This document shows, in pieces, positions 55,356 through 64,000 of a DNA stretch of 64,000 nt (its first letter is position 1; every line of letters begins with the position of its first letter). This DNA is from Chrysopilus asiliformis (taxonomy: Eukaryota > Arthropoda > Insecta > Diptera > Rhagionidae), in contig OZ035962.1 in the NCBI GenBank assembly GCA_964034945.1, forward strand, positions 86,716,650 through 86,780,649. The letters are read 5' to 3'. The position numbers and the translations under genes were made by a program. The notes under the pieces are model-generated. The model had not been told where the DNA came from and did not search any database. It saw only the letters and a program-made list of their open reading frames with translations.

Positions 55356-56175
55356 TCATACGTAGACGACATGGGGCTTGGCCATTGGTCGTGTGTCGGG
55401 ATAATCGTAATGATCGAATTTCTCGTAGTGATGCTCGGGCTCGTCGGGAATCTCCTTGATCGGTAGCTCCCATGGCCTTAAGGCACGATACTCATTGGCA
55501 ATCGCTTGTGCCGCCAAATATCGTTCCAGCTCCAATTTGTCCACCTGCGGCAGCTGCGTCTGATGATGCTGCTGATGATGCTGGATGATGCGATCATTGA
55601 TGTTGACGATCGCCTTACCATTACGTCGATCGTGAAGGAGTTTTCGGCGTCGCTTCACGAACCGTAGGTAGAAAAGGATGCTAGCGCCCGTCATCAGGAC
55701 GACTAGAAAGCTCAATATTGCACAGACTATCGTGACTATGTGCGCCGGACAGGTGATATCACTCTCGTCCAGCGTTCGCAAGATCTTCCGGATCCTCTCC
55801 TGATCCTGGACAATATCACAACCGATTCGATCACTATCTAGCACTAGGAGATTTGTGCTTTGGTTCTGGTGGTTGGTGTTTTGATTGCTGCTAATCAGCG
55901 ATGTCAAACTTGGCGAGGACTCGTCAAAGTTACCGGTGACGAGACGCCAGAGCCAAAGGAGTGAGCAATTGCACTGTAGCGGGTTGTCGCCCAGCTGCAG
56001 CCGTTGTATCCGATCGATGGGGAACTGAGCTGCGTCTAGGGTTTGTAAGTTGTTTCCTTGCATGGAGATCTCTAGGAGATTCGGATTTCCATGGAATAGA
56101 CGTAGCGGAAGTTCAGAAAATTGCGGATTGTTGTTGAGGTGAACTGACTGCAAGTAAGTGTTATCCACGAATGCC
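55356..56175 (-). CDS. Capricious/Tartan-type LRR transmembrane receptor, last coding exon
   Basis: Sequence reads into this exon from a 3' splice site (pyrimidine-rich TTTTTATTTTTCTAG; AG at 56176-56177), so the GTG at 56168 is internal and no start codon is claimed. Counting from 56168, residues 5-65 hold the last leucine-rich repeats (LQSVHLNNNP, LLEISMQGNNLQTL). Next come an LRRCT cap with CNC (C66, C68) and NCSLLWLWRL, two further Cys (117, 140), a membrane segment at about 143-167, the basic stop-transfer KRRRK, and a ~100-residue cytoplasmic tail. The tail contains LPQVDKLELERYLAAQ and the C-terminus PHVVYV. In flies these receptors mediate cell affinity and target recognition at the plasma membrane. 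I cannot decide between the two paralogues. Upstream exons with most LRRs lie beyond the window. Confidence 0.85.
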
Positions 56176-57245
56176 CTAGAAAAATAAAAAGTTTTAGTAA
56201 AATGTCAAAAAGCACATTTGTTTTTAAGAAAAGTAAGCTTTCAAATATAAGGATTAAAGTACTATTGGATTTTTGAATCGATTTCCATATAGCATATTTT
56301 AGTTTTCGAAGATTAAGTATTGTGTTCTGGATTATTCTTGGGCAAATTTCAGGCAAAGCACCGGTAAGAAGAGCTTTTCTTTTAAACAGTCTCCTGCTTT
56401 ATCGTAAACTTAAAATTCGCACAAGATAAACTTTTCGGTGTTCATTTATTGCTACCTCGCGCTAAAATCAATTCGAAATTCCTTCAGATGTTCATCAAAA
56501 TAACCAAGGTTTTACATAGAGGTAAGGTTGATTTAGAAGCGAGAAATGCCCTTGAACGTTGATATCTGTAATTGTGAAACGCTATTCGGTACCCTTTACT
56601 AGTTCAAGAGATATCAGGGGAGAGGGGGTAAGGGAGTGGCCATAAAATACATCACCCTAATTTAAGGGTTTCATACCCTCCACCTTTATCAAAATTTTTG
56701 TATTTTTTTTTGTTGAGTGGTTAGTACTGCTATTTTATCTCCCTTCTCCTCTCATAATATCAGGTTTTTATTGGACGGACTCTAAGAAATAAGGAATATT
56801 TGGAAAACTAGTATAGTCTTTGTTAGTATCTGTCAAACAAACAAAAATTCCTCCCCACTTCTTGAAGTAAAACCCCTCTGCCAAATTTGCCAAACTAAAT
56901 AACACAGATTTAAATTTGAAGATATTGTGGTGGCAACAAGAAATTCTTAAGAAAATCCCATAAAAATATGACAGCTAATTTTTTGTGATTCGGGAAAGAT
57001 GGCCGGCGCGGCGGGGCGATTATCGAGGTAAAATAATATGGAGTAAGTTAGGAAATTCTTTGAATTTCTCGACCACATGAATTTTTAATAACATTTGATA
57101 ATTTTTGGGCTATAGGCCATATTGGGATATTTTTGCTTTTGATCCAGAGTATCAATGGCTGGATTTCATCAGAGTGACGCCATGATCTCTGTTACTGACT
57201 TGATTAGGAAGGATCTGGACGAGAGAGGGGTGTTTAAACCTCTCA
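56176..57245 (-). other. Probable intron of the LRR receptor gene (3' part)
   Basis: Begins at a 3' splice site with phase-2 continuation. There are no further LRR exons to the right edge of the window, so the intron probably spans most of 56176-64000. This part has no recognised element. Confidence 0.55.
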
Positions 57246-57247
57246 AT

Positions 57248-57371
57248 ATAAGCCAACTAGGAGTCATTCCTTATTTGTGAATTATACTGTACAGCAAATG
57301 TTTATTCGATCCATTTTTTACTTTGTGAGGTGAGGTTTTGTTTTGCACAGGAATTATTCCTAGTTGGCTTA
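57248..57371. mobile_element. Short mariner-type MITE, TA flanks
   Basis: TAAGCCAACTAGGA at 57248 is mirrored by TCCTAGTTGGCTTA ending 57371, with TA on both sides (57246-57247 and 57372-57373). It lies 100 bp from a mariner transposase fragment. Confidence 0.7.
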
Positions 57372-57467
57372 TAAAAAAAAAATTTTGTATTTTAATAAAA
57401 ACGCACCCTAAAACGTTTTTTATGATCTGGCAATGCTAAAACGTCAGTCAAGGTTTACATTTTTATC

Positions 57468-57689
57468 ATGGTGAAGTTCACGAACGGGCAATGCCACACA
57501 GCTGGTCAAACAATTGATCTATTGAAGAAGTTCGGTAATCGTGTAATCTCGAGAAATGGTCCGGTCGAATGGCCACCTCGCTCATGCGATTTAACGCCGT
57601 TGGATTTCTTTTTATGGGGTTATGTTAAGTCGTTGGTTTATGCCAGCAAGCCAACAACGTTTCGCCCTCATCCTTCATGGTCAGGTCAG
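57468..57689 (+). pseudogene. Mariner/IS630-type transposase fragment
   Basis: The fragment reads NGQCHTAGQTIDLLKKFG, ISRNGPVEWPPRSCDLTPLD, FFLWGYVKSLVYASKPTT. This is the C-terminal catalytic part of an arthropod mariner-like transposase. DLTPLDFFLW carries the third catalytic acid. The usual DGA-CHTA block reads NGQCHTA, so the second catalytic Asp appears lost. N-terminal and C-terminal parts are missing. It is a fossil within the presumed intron. Confidence 0.85.
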
Positions 57690-57799
57690 TAACAGAAATC
57701 ATGGCGTTCTTGAGGCTCGACATCTCGAGTTTCGACTTATGAAGGTATATAAAGAAATGGTTGAATTGAGATTTGGCGTAATTTTTGCCTGCATCTAAT

Positions 57800-58080
57800 A
57801 CTAGTTTCAGACTAGACTACTTTCACTGCGCAGTATGATGAAAAATTACGCTACCTGCATGCTGAAGTGTGTGTAGCACTCTGAGATCCAGAAACCTGGG
57901 CAGCTTTTGAACCAGCCAGAGTATTTTCAAATGCTGCGCAACCTAAAAAGCAGCTACGTGTGAACACTAAAATTGAAAACTGGCCGCTGACCGAAAAAAT
58001 ATCATCTGGTTGAAACTTTTGCAGCCTTACTTTGTTAGAACCAGCAGCTGAAATTGAGATTGACACTTTGAACAGGACTT
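57800..58080 (+). repeat. Degenerate repeat related to 49196-49290
   Basis: The block CACTGCGCAGTATGATGAAAAATTACGCTACCTGCATGC and the following ~70 bp parallel 49190-49280. Both could encode a similar short peptide (DEKLRYxHA) but both are interrupted. I do not recognise the source. Confidence 0.45.
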
Positions 58081-58273
58081 TTCACATTTCTAAACTTATG
58101 TCACTTGAAAGCAATCATCGTGAAAGGGGAAAATGTTACTTTGGTTTAATTTCCAGGGTTTTATCCTACAATTTCGTTTGGTCAGGTGACGACGGCGTTT
58201 TTTCCTAGCCAACGATATAAGGGACCAACAATCGGCTGCTATTACCGAACTACTGTATTTAAACATTTTATAA

Positions 58274-58751
58274 AGCGGTCCCTACACGTTCAATCGTGCA
58301 GTCAATCATCGCATGCTGTGACAGCATTTTGAACGTCTATGGTGATGCTGTCATGCAAAATTACATGATTGCCAGCATGCTGCTACAAAATCATTTTGAT
58401 ATTTTTCAAGGGAGCTTTGTGAATGACAGAATGCTTGAACGTGTGTGGCGATGCTGTCAATCATTTCGTCATTTCAAGGGAATTTTTAGTAGTGAAAATA
58501 TGTCGCATATAAAAGACAAAGTTTTTTGGGAATCCTTTTTCGAGTTATATAGACAAAGAAGTGAGTTGTGGATGACAAAAAGCGAAAAGTATAAGGACAA
58601 AAATTTTTTTTATTGATATTTGTGCTATGTGCTGTCGGTTTGGCTGTTTCGAATAAAATGATGCTTGTGTGCATGATTGAACGTGTAGTGCAAATAATCT
58701 TTTTGCTGTGACAGCATGATTGACTGCAATATGGAACGTGTAGGGGCCGCT
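58274..58751. mobile_element. PIF/Harbinger-like MITE, TAA duplication, MADF remnant
   Basis: AGCGGTCCCTACACGTTCAA at 58274 is mirrored at the right end (GAACGTGTAGGGGCCGCT, ending 58751). TIR similarity extends about 50 bp inward (GCAGTCAATCAT, GCTGTGACAGCA). TAA occurs on both sides (58271-58273 and 58752-58754). Near 58529-58615 one frame reads FFELYRQRSELWMTKSEKYK, reminiscent of the start of a MADF domain. MADF/Myb-type proteins are encoded by autonomous Harbinger elements, so this may be a deletion derivative. Confidence 0.85.
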
Positions 58752-58754
58752 TAA

Positions 58755-59899
58755 CGTAGAAAACACTTCTGAAGTAAATATTTAAAAAAATATTTGCCAG
58801 GTGGAGCGAATATACATCGAACTATCCAACAACACTGCGAAGCAAAAAAGCTGAGCAGTATCTGTGACTGTGATTGCTTGGTTTTGCTTGCAAGATTGCA
58901 AGCTGTTGGGTAGCGCAGCACAAAAAACGCATGCTGCATGCTAGTTGTCAATTGTGTTGAACACCACACGCTACTTTTGAAGCTGCAGTGCAAAAGCAGT
59001 GTAGTAAAAGTAGCCAGGTTTGATACTAGCATAAATTCAATTGGAATGCATTGAATTTCAATATTTACTTTTTCGTCAAAAAACGTATTTTAATAATAAA
59101 TCATTCTTCCAAAAAATTGTGATCGTCTTTTGTTAAAACAAAGCCTAACATAAAGTCACAGCATTCATATTTAATAACTGAGATATAAATAAATTACAGA
59201 AAAATCGTCCTCTGAATTCAATTAATTTTATATATTTTTTGGGTAAATCATTTACCCAATTCTGTGAGGTCCATTAAAATGATTTATGTTTTAAAAGAAA
59301 TATTTATTTATTATGCGAATATAAATATTGATTTTAATATAAAAGCAATAGCAGTCAAGTTAACCAAAGTTGATCAAACCCAAATAAAATATTTTTTTAA
59401 AGAGTTTTTGTTATGATTTCCATTGGACTGTGACGCTGCCAGAAAATGGAACCAATGCAGGACTGTTTATTTAATAATTCTGTATTCACTAAATATTTAT
59501 TTTTATTTTGAAACGTACCTAAAGTAAAATTTACAGATATTACAAAAAAAAAAAAAACATGTGGCTCGTGTTGGCAACAGGATGAAATCATGTGCACTCG
59601 TATTGACCTCTCAATCGCATGGTGAATATTTAATAAATCGCCTAAAGGTGAAAATGCATTAACCTAAATTGTGAAAAGTACCAACGAGTGAATATTTTGC
59701 ATTCTGTGTATGTTTTTATTACTTCAAACCGGAATATTCCACAGTTTTTTACTTGGAAATTTTTTGCTTTTGCTTTTTCTTTTTACTTGGAAAGCTACAA
59801 TTGCCAGGGATCGATCGTCAAATACTCTATATGAGGGCGGACAATATGTTTTAGGGAAAGAACGCATTTGTGTGGATGAGGGAAGAAGGATGGGCCCGA
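58755..59899. other. Intronic AT-rich DNA, no recognised feature
   Basis: No gene or clear repeat boundary is seen. 58840-59000 is richer in GC, with GCTGCATGC-type words, but its ORF shows no recognised motif. Confidence 0.45.
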
Positions 59900-60347
59900 T
59901 TGGATTTTGAAATATGGAAAGATTTTGTGAAATCATATTCCAAACACATTTTGTCTTTATAAATTTTTCGATACTATGCACGGTCTTCGAGGAAATCGAA
60001 AAAAAGTATAGATTTGTACCGAGGAGGGGGAAGGAATGGTCGAATTTTGTTCGTTCATTATAAATGGATTTGCCATTTATGAGAAACGCAGCTGTACAAA
60101 ATTTCAAGTCTCTAACTCAATCCTTCCGGAACTTATGTTGTTCACGGAAAGACGGACAGACGGATGGACAGGTGGACGGACAGACGGACGGACAGACAGA
60201 CGGACAGACAGACGGACAGACAGACGGACAGACAGACGGACAGACAGACGGACAGACGGACAGACGGACAGACGGACAGACGGACAGACGGACAGACGGA
60301 CAGACGGACAGACAGACAGACGGACAGACGGACAGACAGACGGACAG

Positions 60348-60401
<54 letters not shown>

Positions 60402-60745
60402 GGACAGACAGACGGACAGACGGACAGACAGACGGACAGACAGACAGACGGACAGACAGACGGACGGACAGACAGACGGGCAGACAGACGGACAGACAGA
60501 CGGACAGACAGACGGACAGATGGATAGATGGACAGACGGATAGACAGACAGACCAACGGACGGATAGATAGACAGACAAATAGACGGAAGGATAGACAAA
60601 CAGACAGACGAACGGACGGACATGCGGAAATGAAAATCTTTTGTCATCCCTAACACCCTGTTGTAGTTCATTTTTGTGTCCGATGATTGGTTCGATGGGT
60701 TTCGAACGGTATACTAAACCTGATATATCATATAGAGTATAAATA
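59900..60745 (+). mobile_element. Divergent HINE/mini-me-like element (second subfamily)
   Basis: It has the same order of parts as the other HINEs: ATATTCCAAA and TCTTCGAGGAAATCG, then GTTCGTTCATTA, AAAATTTCAAGTCTCTAACTC, a GACR core, GGACATGCGGAAAT, TAGTTCATTTTTGTGT. Its terminal sequence is different: GATATATCATATAGAGTATAAA. An inverse copy of that terminus is at 62840-62866. Confidence 0.75.
60148..60622 (+). repeat. (GACA/GACG)n minisatellite
   Basis: About 475 bp of GACAGACG-type tetranucleotide mixtures, the longest GACR core in the window. All six frames are open over much of it, giving false ORFs (DRQTDGQT, SVCLSV). Confidence 0.97.
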
Positions 60746-62838
60746 TGATTCTCATATAGAGTACAAAAATCAGAAGATGCAAAAAGTGGGGGCTTTTTTT
60801 AATATCCCGTTTTGCTTGTTTTTCATGTAAACAGCAGCGACTGAAATAATTATTTAAAGCGCTTTTAAAAGCTTATCTCTTGAATTCTTTGAAGCAACCA
60901 TCCACTTTAATTAATTAATTCGTGTACGTGACAAAGTTATGTAAATGCGGCGGAAAATTTCCCACCCTCCGCCTCCGCAACAAAATTTACATACATCTCC
61001 ATGCACGTGGTGGGACCAGGAGGGCGGTGAAGTTGAATGAATCAAAGCTGGTGTAGTTAAGCCGAGGCGACATCACTCACAGACTGGAAAAGCAAAATTT
61101 GTCACTTTTCCGCCGAGGACCCGGTGGTGCCGTGATGCTGCTGTGTCGGATGAATACGTCAGAGTAGCAGGCAAAATGAAAATACTGGATGGAAAACCCG
61201 AGAAAACTTTTCATCCCCGCAAGTTTAGCTTTTCCCATCAATGCCAGCGAATTTCGCTGTTGTACAGTTTTTGGCATTGCTGGGAAATAAAATGGATTGA
61301 AAATTCCGGAAAACAAATCTTCGCGCCAAGATGTAGCAAAAATTGTTTTTATTTACTATAGAAGGCAACATGAGGATTTTTTTGAAATTTATTCCATAGA
61401 AGTTGCTGTTGTTGCTTTCTCCTCTGTTAACAAATTTAATTCTTTGGGTAAAATATTGTGACTGGAAATGAAAATGAGTTGGGATGAATTAAAGTTTTGA
61501 CACTTTTGCATTGCATTAGCCTAACGCCTTCTGTCTTCCTGGCTACCCCTTGTGAAAACCCGTCAAAACCCCACAAATTCTTTATGGCTCGACTGTTGAT
61601 TCTTAAAATGGGATAACTTGTAAATTTATTCGTTCTCAAGTTATAATTCATGCACATTTTATTTGTGTTAGGTGAAATTTTTAGCCGGGATTTTGTGCAA
61701 AAGTTTGAATTTTAAATAGAATTAACGAGGAATTTTTTTGTGGTTCTTTTTTTTTACTATAAACGAGATACGTTTTGAATTTATGTGCTTAAAAATGTTG
61801 CAGCTTTTAAGCAAATTGTGTCCAATCTTCTAGAATCCATTACAGTCACCCAGTTATGATAATTCTAATAAAATTCTTATGATCTTCCGTAATGAAATTA
61901 TCGTTGTAAGGGTTTCTGATTTAAAATTCTTGTGTAAAATGTAAAGTGGTTTCACATATTTAAACAGGGCTTTAAGATTTAATTCCAACACTCGGTGGTC
62001 TCAGTGATTATTTATTTAAATTTTAATTAAATCTTTCATATTTGTGATTGGATTATTAATTTAGTAAAATTTTATTAAAGATTTTGATGGAAAATTTTCC
62101 TACATAAAGGGATGTGAGATTCAAAAGATTTATAACTTCTCGCATGTACATAGAATTTTACCCCCAAAGTGTACCGTATTAGGCATAATATTCTACATTG
62201 AGCAAAAAGTGTGCTCAATTGTACACCTGGTAATGTTTGTTGCATTCGTTAAAATTCGTTAGTTCCGTTTTTAACAAAAAAGCTCAGCAAACTAATTTTA
62301 AATGATTTTAAAAGTTTTTTTTAAAATGATGTTTGAAGACTAAATCGGTGGTATAGGGAGGGGGCCATCAAACTGGTAGCTAAGTTCGATTTGTAATTTT
62401 TGGAGGTTGACTCTGGCTTGGAGTCCATTGAGTGTTATAATTGACCCTAACTACGTGAGAACTTTCACTTATAGCATAACCGCATATTTGTTTTCAAAAA
62501 AATTTCCCTGCGGCGCATTTTTTCCTTGCTTATCCTTTTAAAAATAGTCATTCCTTCGTAGCAATTTGTCTGCAATGATGATAATTTGAGAAATTCCCGA
62601 GGTGATTGATGGCGAAAAAAAGTTTGACTACTTCGTGATCAAAGCGATTATTTTAAAGAAAATTTTTGACTAATTTTAAAGAGAAATTTTGCATGCGTCC
62701 GCATTCTGACTTTAGAAATCTGGTGACCTGATTTATGAAGCCGAGCTGATATTTATCTGTTTGTTACATTATCGATGAAAGTATGTACATTTATGAAGTC
62801 TCAATTGCTAATTAAAAACTGGCGTTATTCATTAAGAT
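60746..62838. other. Intronic non-coding DNA, no recognised gene
   Basis: No recognisable coding sequence, repeat family or RNA gene. ORFs at 61077-61361 overlap on both strands and show no motif. Confidence 0.45.
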
Positions 62839-62839
62839 T

Positions 62840-63360
62840 TTTATACTCTATATGATATATCATATAGTAGATTTTAGTGGGCGAAAAATTTCCTTCGGGG
62901 CTGACCTCCCTAACGGTGAAGACCGGATCGAAATTCCCCTTGAATTGCAGAAGATTGCAGGAGAGGGGTTTTAAGATTGGGGAGCGAGTAGATTTTAGTT
63001 AGCGACATTTATCCTTGAGGGAGGATATCTGTAATGAAAAAATCTGTATTGAAATGAATTAAGTAGTTTAGCAAATAGCAGAGGAAGCCTTTACAGCAAA
63101 GGCGTTGATTTGGATTTAGTTAGGATTTTTTTCCAGATGAACGGCCTGCCAAATATCGCATCAAAATCCATTCAGTAGTTTAAAAGATAGAAGGAGAGAG
63201 AGAGGGGATTTACGGGAACAGGCTGCGTTTGGTTTTAGTTGGTAAAAATTTACCCTTATGAACAAGCTGCCCATTAGTGAAAACTGCACCAAAATCCATT
63301 CAGTAGTTTAAGAGATAGCAGAAGAGGGGGTCAGAGAGGAGAAAAATATTCATCAACCGA
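62840..63360. repeat. Element terminus followed by degenerate ~120-bp tandem units
   Basis: TATACTCTATATGATATATC at 62843 is the inverse of the terminus at 60720-60740. Four degenerate units then follow, starting near 62871, 62989, 63111 and 63227. Each has GATTTTAGTTRG, a CCC/CTGCC block, and AAATCCATTCAGTAGTTTAA-type sequence before a GA-rich end. Confidence 0.65.
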
Positions 63361-64000
63361 GGTTATCATACTTAAACGGACCCACTGAACTGTATAAGGT
63401 CGCGAAATTCAAATTTCGTCTGCCGCGAAATTCAAATTTCACAAGTGCGAAATGAAAGGGGTACTTAAATTAGCATTTCAGCTAATAACTTTTGTTATAA
63501 CTGCCAGTTTCTCCGTAGCTACGGTCTAAGGTCGACTATGGGAGACGAAAGACTGAGTTTTTAAATGATACTACACAGCGAAAAAGACCTAACTGATACA
63601 ATTGACCTTACGAAATTTGTTTCGGCATGGGCAAAGTTAAAGGAAAGACGAATCCATGTACTATAAATTAGATATATACAGTACAGTCTCTAGTTGAAGT
63701 CATCTTCAACGGTTATCTTTTCTCTCAAGGGTCGCATAAGATTATTAGTGTTTACCCTTTATTTAATTGTATGTGAAAAATTAAAAAAAATTACAATATG
63801 TTAACATAACCATTATTCTTTATTATAATTTCTGGTCAGAGATTCTAGGCAAGGAAAAGGAATTTTCATTAGGTACATCCTAGTTAGGAAAAATTAGAGG
63901 TTCGAGTTGGAAAAATTGAGATGTCTCCCCCCTCCTCCCCCCAATCCAGAGCCTTCGATACGGCCCTGTCTATAACCTGGTCAGAGGTCTAAGCAGCATA
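63361..64000. other. Right edge, no recognised feature
   Basis: A short direct repeat CGCGAAATTCAAATTTC occurs at 63401-63439. No gene is recognised. Confidence 0.45.

Noticed and set aside
60036..60671. ORFs rich in DRQTDGQT or CLSVCPSV
   Set aside because: They come from the GACR minisatellite of a HINE-like element, open in all frames.

Overview
The window looks like nuclear DNA of an insect, most likely a dipteran. This rests on an exon of a Capricious/Tartan-type leucine-rich-repeat receptor, an R1-clade retrotransposon sitting in a microsatellite, mini-me/DINE-1-like repeats with (GTCY)n cores, low GC and eukaryotic splice and polyadenylation signals. No bacterial operon, rRNA, CRISPR array or convincing tRNA gene is visible. 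The species assignment is inference.

Layout. 1-2.5 kb: the N-terminal half of a decayed Helitron (rolling-circle) protein on the minus strand, with the HUH Rep motif still readable. 3.5-8.5 kb: repeat fragments, then a 5'-truncated and frameshifted copy of a large ankyrin gene. 8.7-15.5 kb: a cluster of terminal-inverted-repeat (TIR) elements, including a three-layer nest (family A, then B, then A again) with target duplications at each level, and a Harbinger-like MITE inside a hAT-like element. 15.6-22.2 kb: a repeat whose core is about 2.4 kb of a 12-bp satellite (TCTGTCTGTCAG), split by a 5'-truncated R1-clade LINE. 23.0-29.1 kb: an intact, intronless 2039-codon gene for an ankyrin-repeat protein with two Rx4H (HEPN-ribonuclease-like) motifs. 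It is bracketed by inverted arms of the repeat family found at 15.6-22.2 kb. 31.1-37.3 kb: a four-level nest of a DINE/HINE-like element around a 5.5-kb TIR transposon with a 9-bp target duplication, around another HINE copy, around a third inverted HINE copy. 38.0-44.2 kb: three foldback elements, one with 147-bp near-perfect arms. 44-53 kb: mostly non-coding DNA, a hAT-like MITE, more repeats and a 136-bp minisatellite. 53.6-56.2 kb: AT-rich presumed 3'UTR and last coding exon of the Capricious/Tartan-type gene (minus strand). 56.2-64 kb: probably its upstream intron, with a mariner fragment, MITEs and a GACR minisatellite.

Only two loci look like functional host genes: the LRR receptor exon and the full-length ankyrin gene. 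The ankyrin protein is the best candidate for an undescribed system. Ankyrin repeats joined to Rx4H motifs recall RNase L (ankyrin plus HEPN-type nuclease), but the architecture differs and the function is unknown. The remainder records repeated, layered transposition, and several element boundaries can be fixed to the base because copies interrupt one another.
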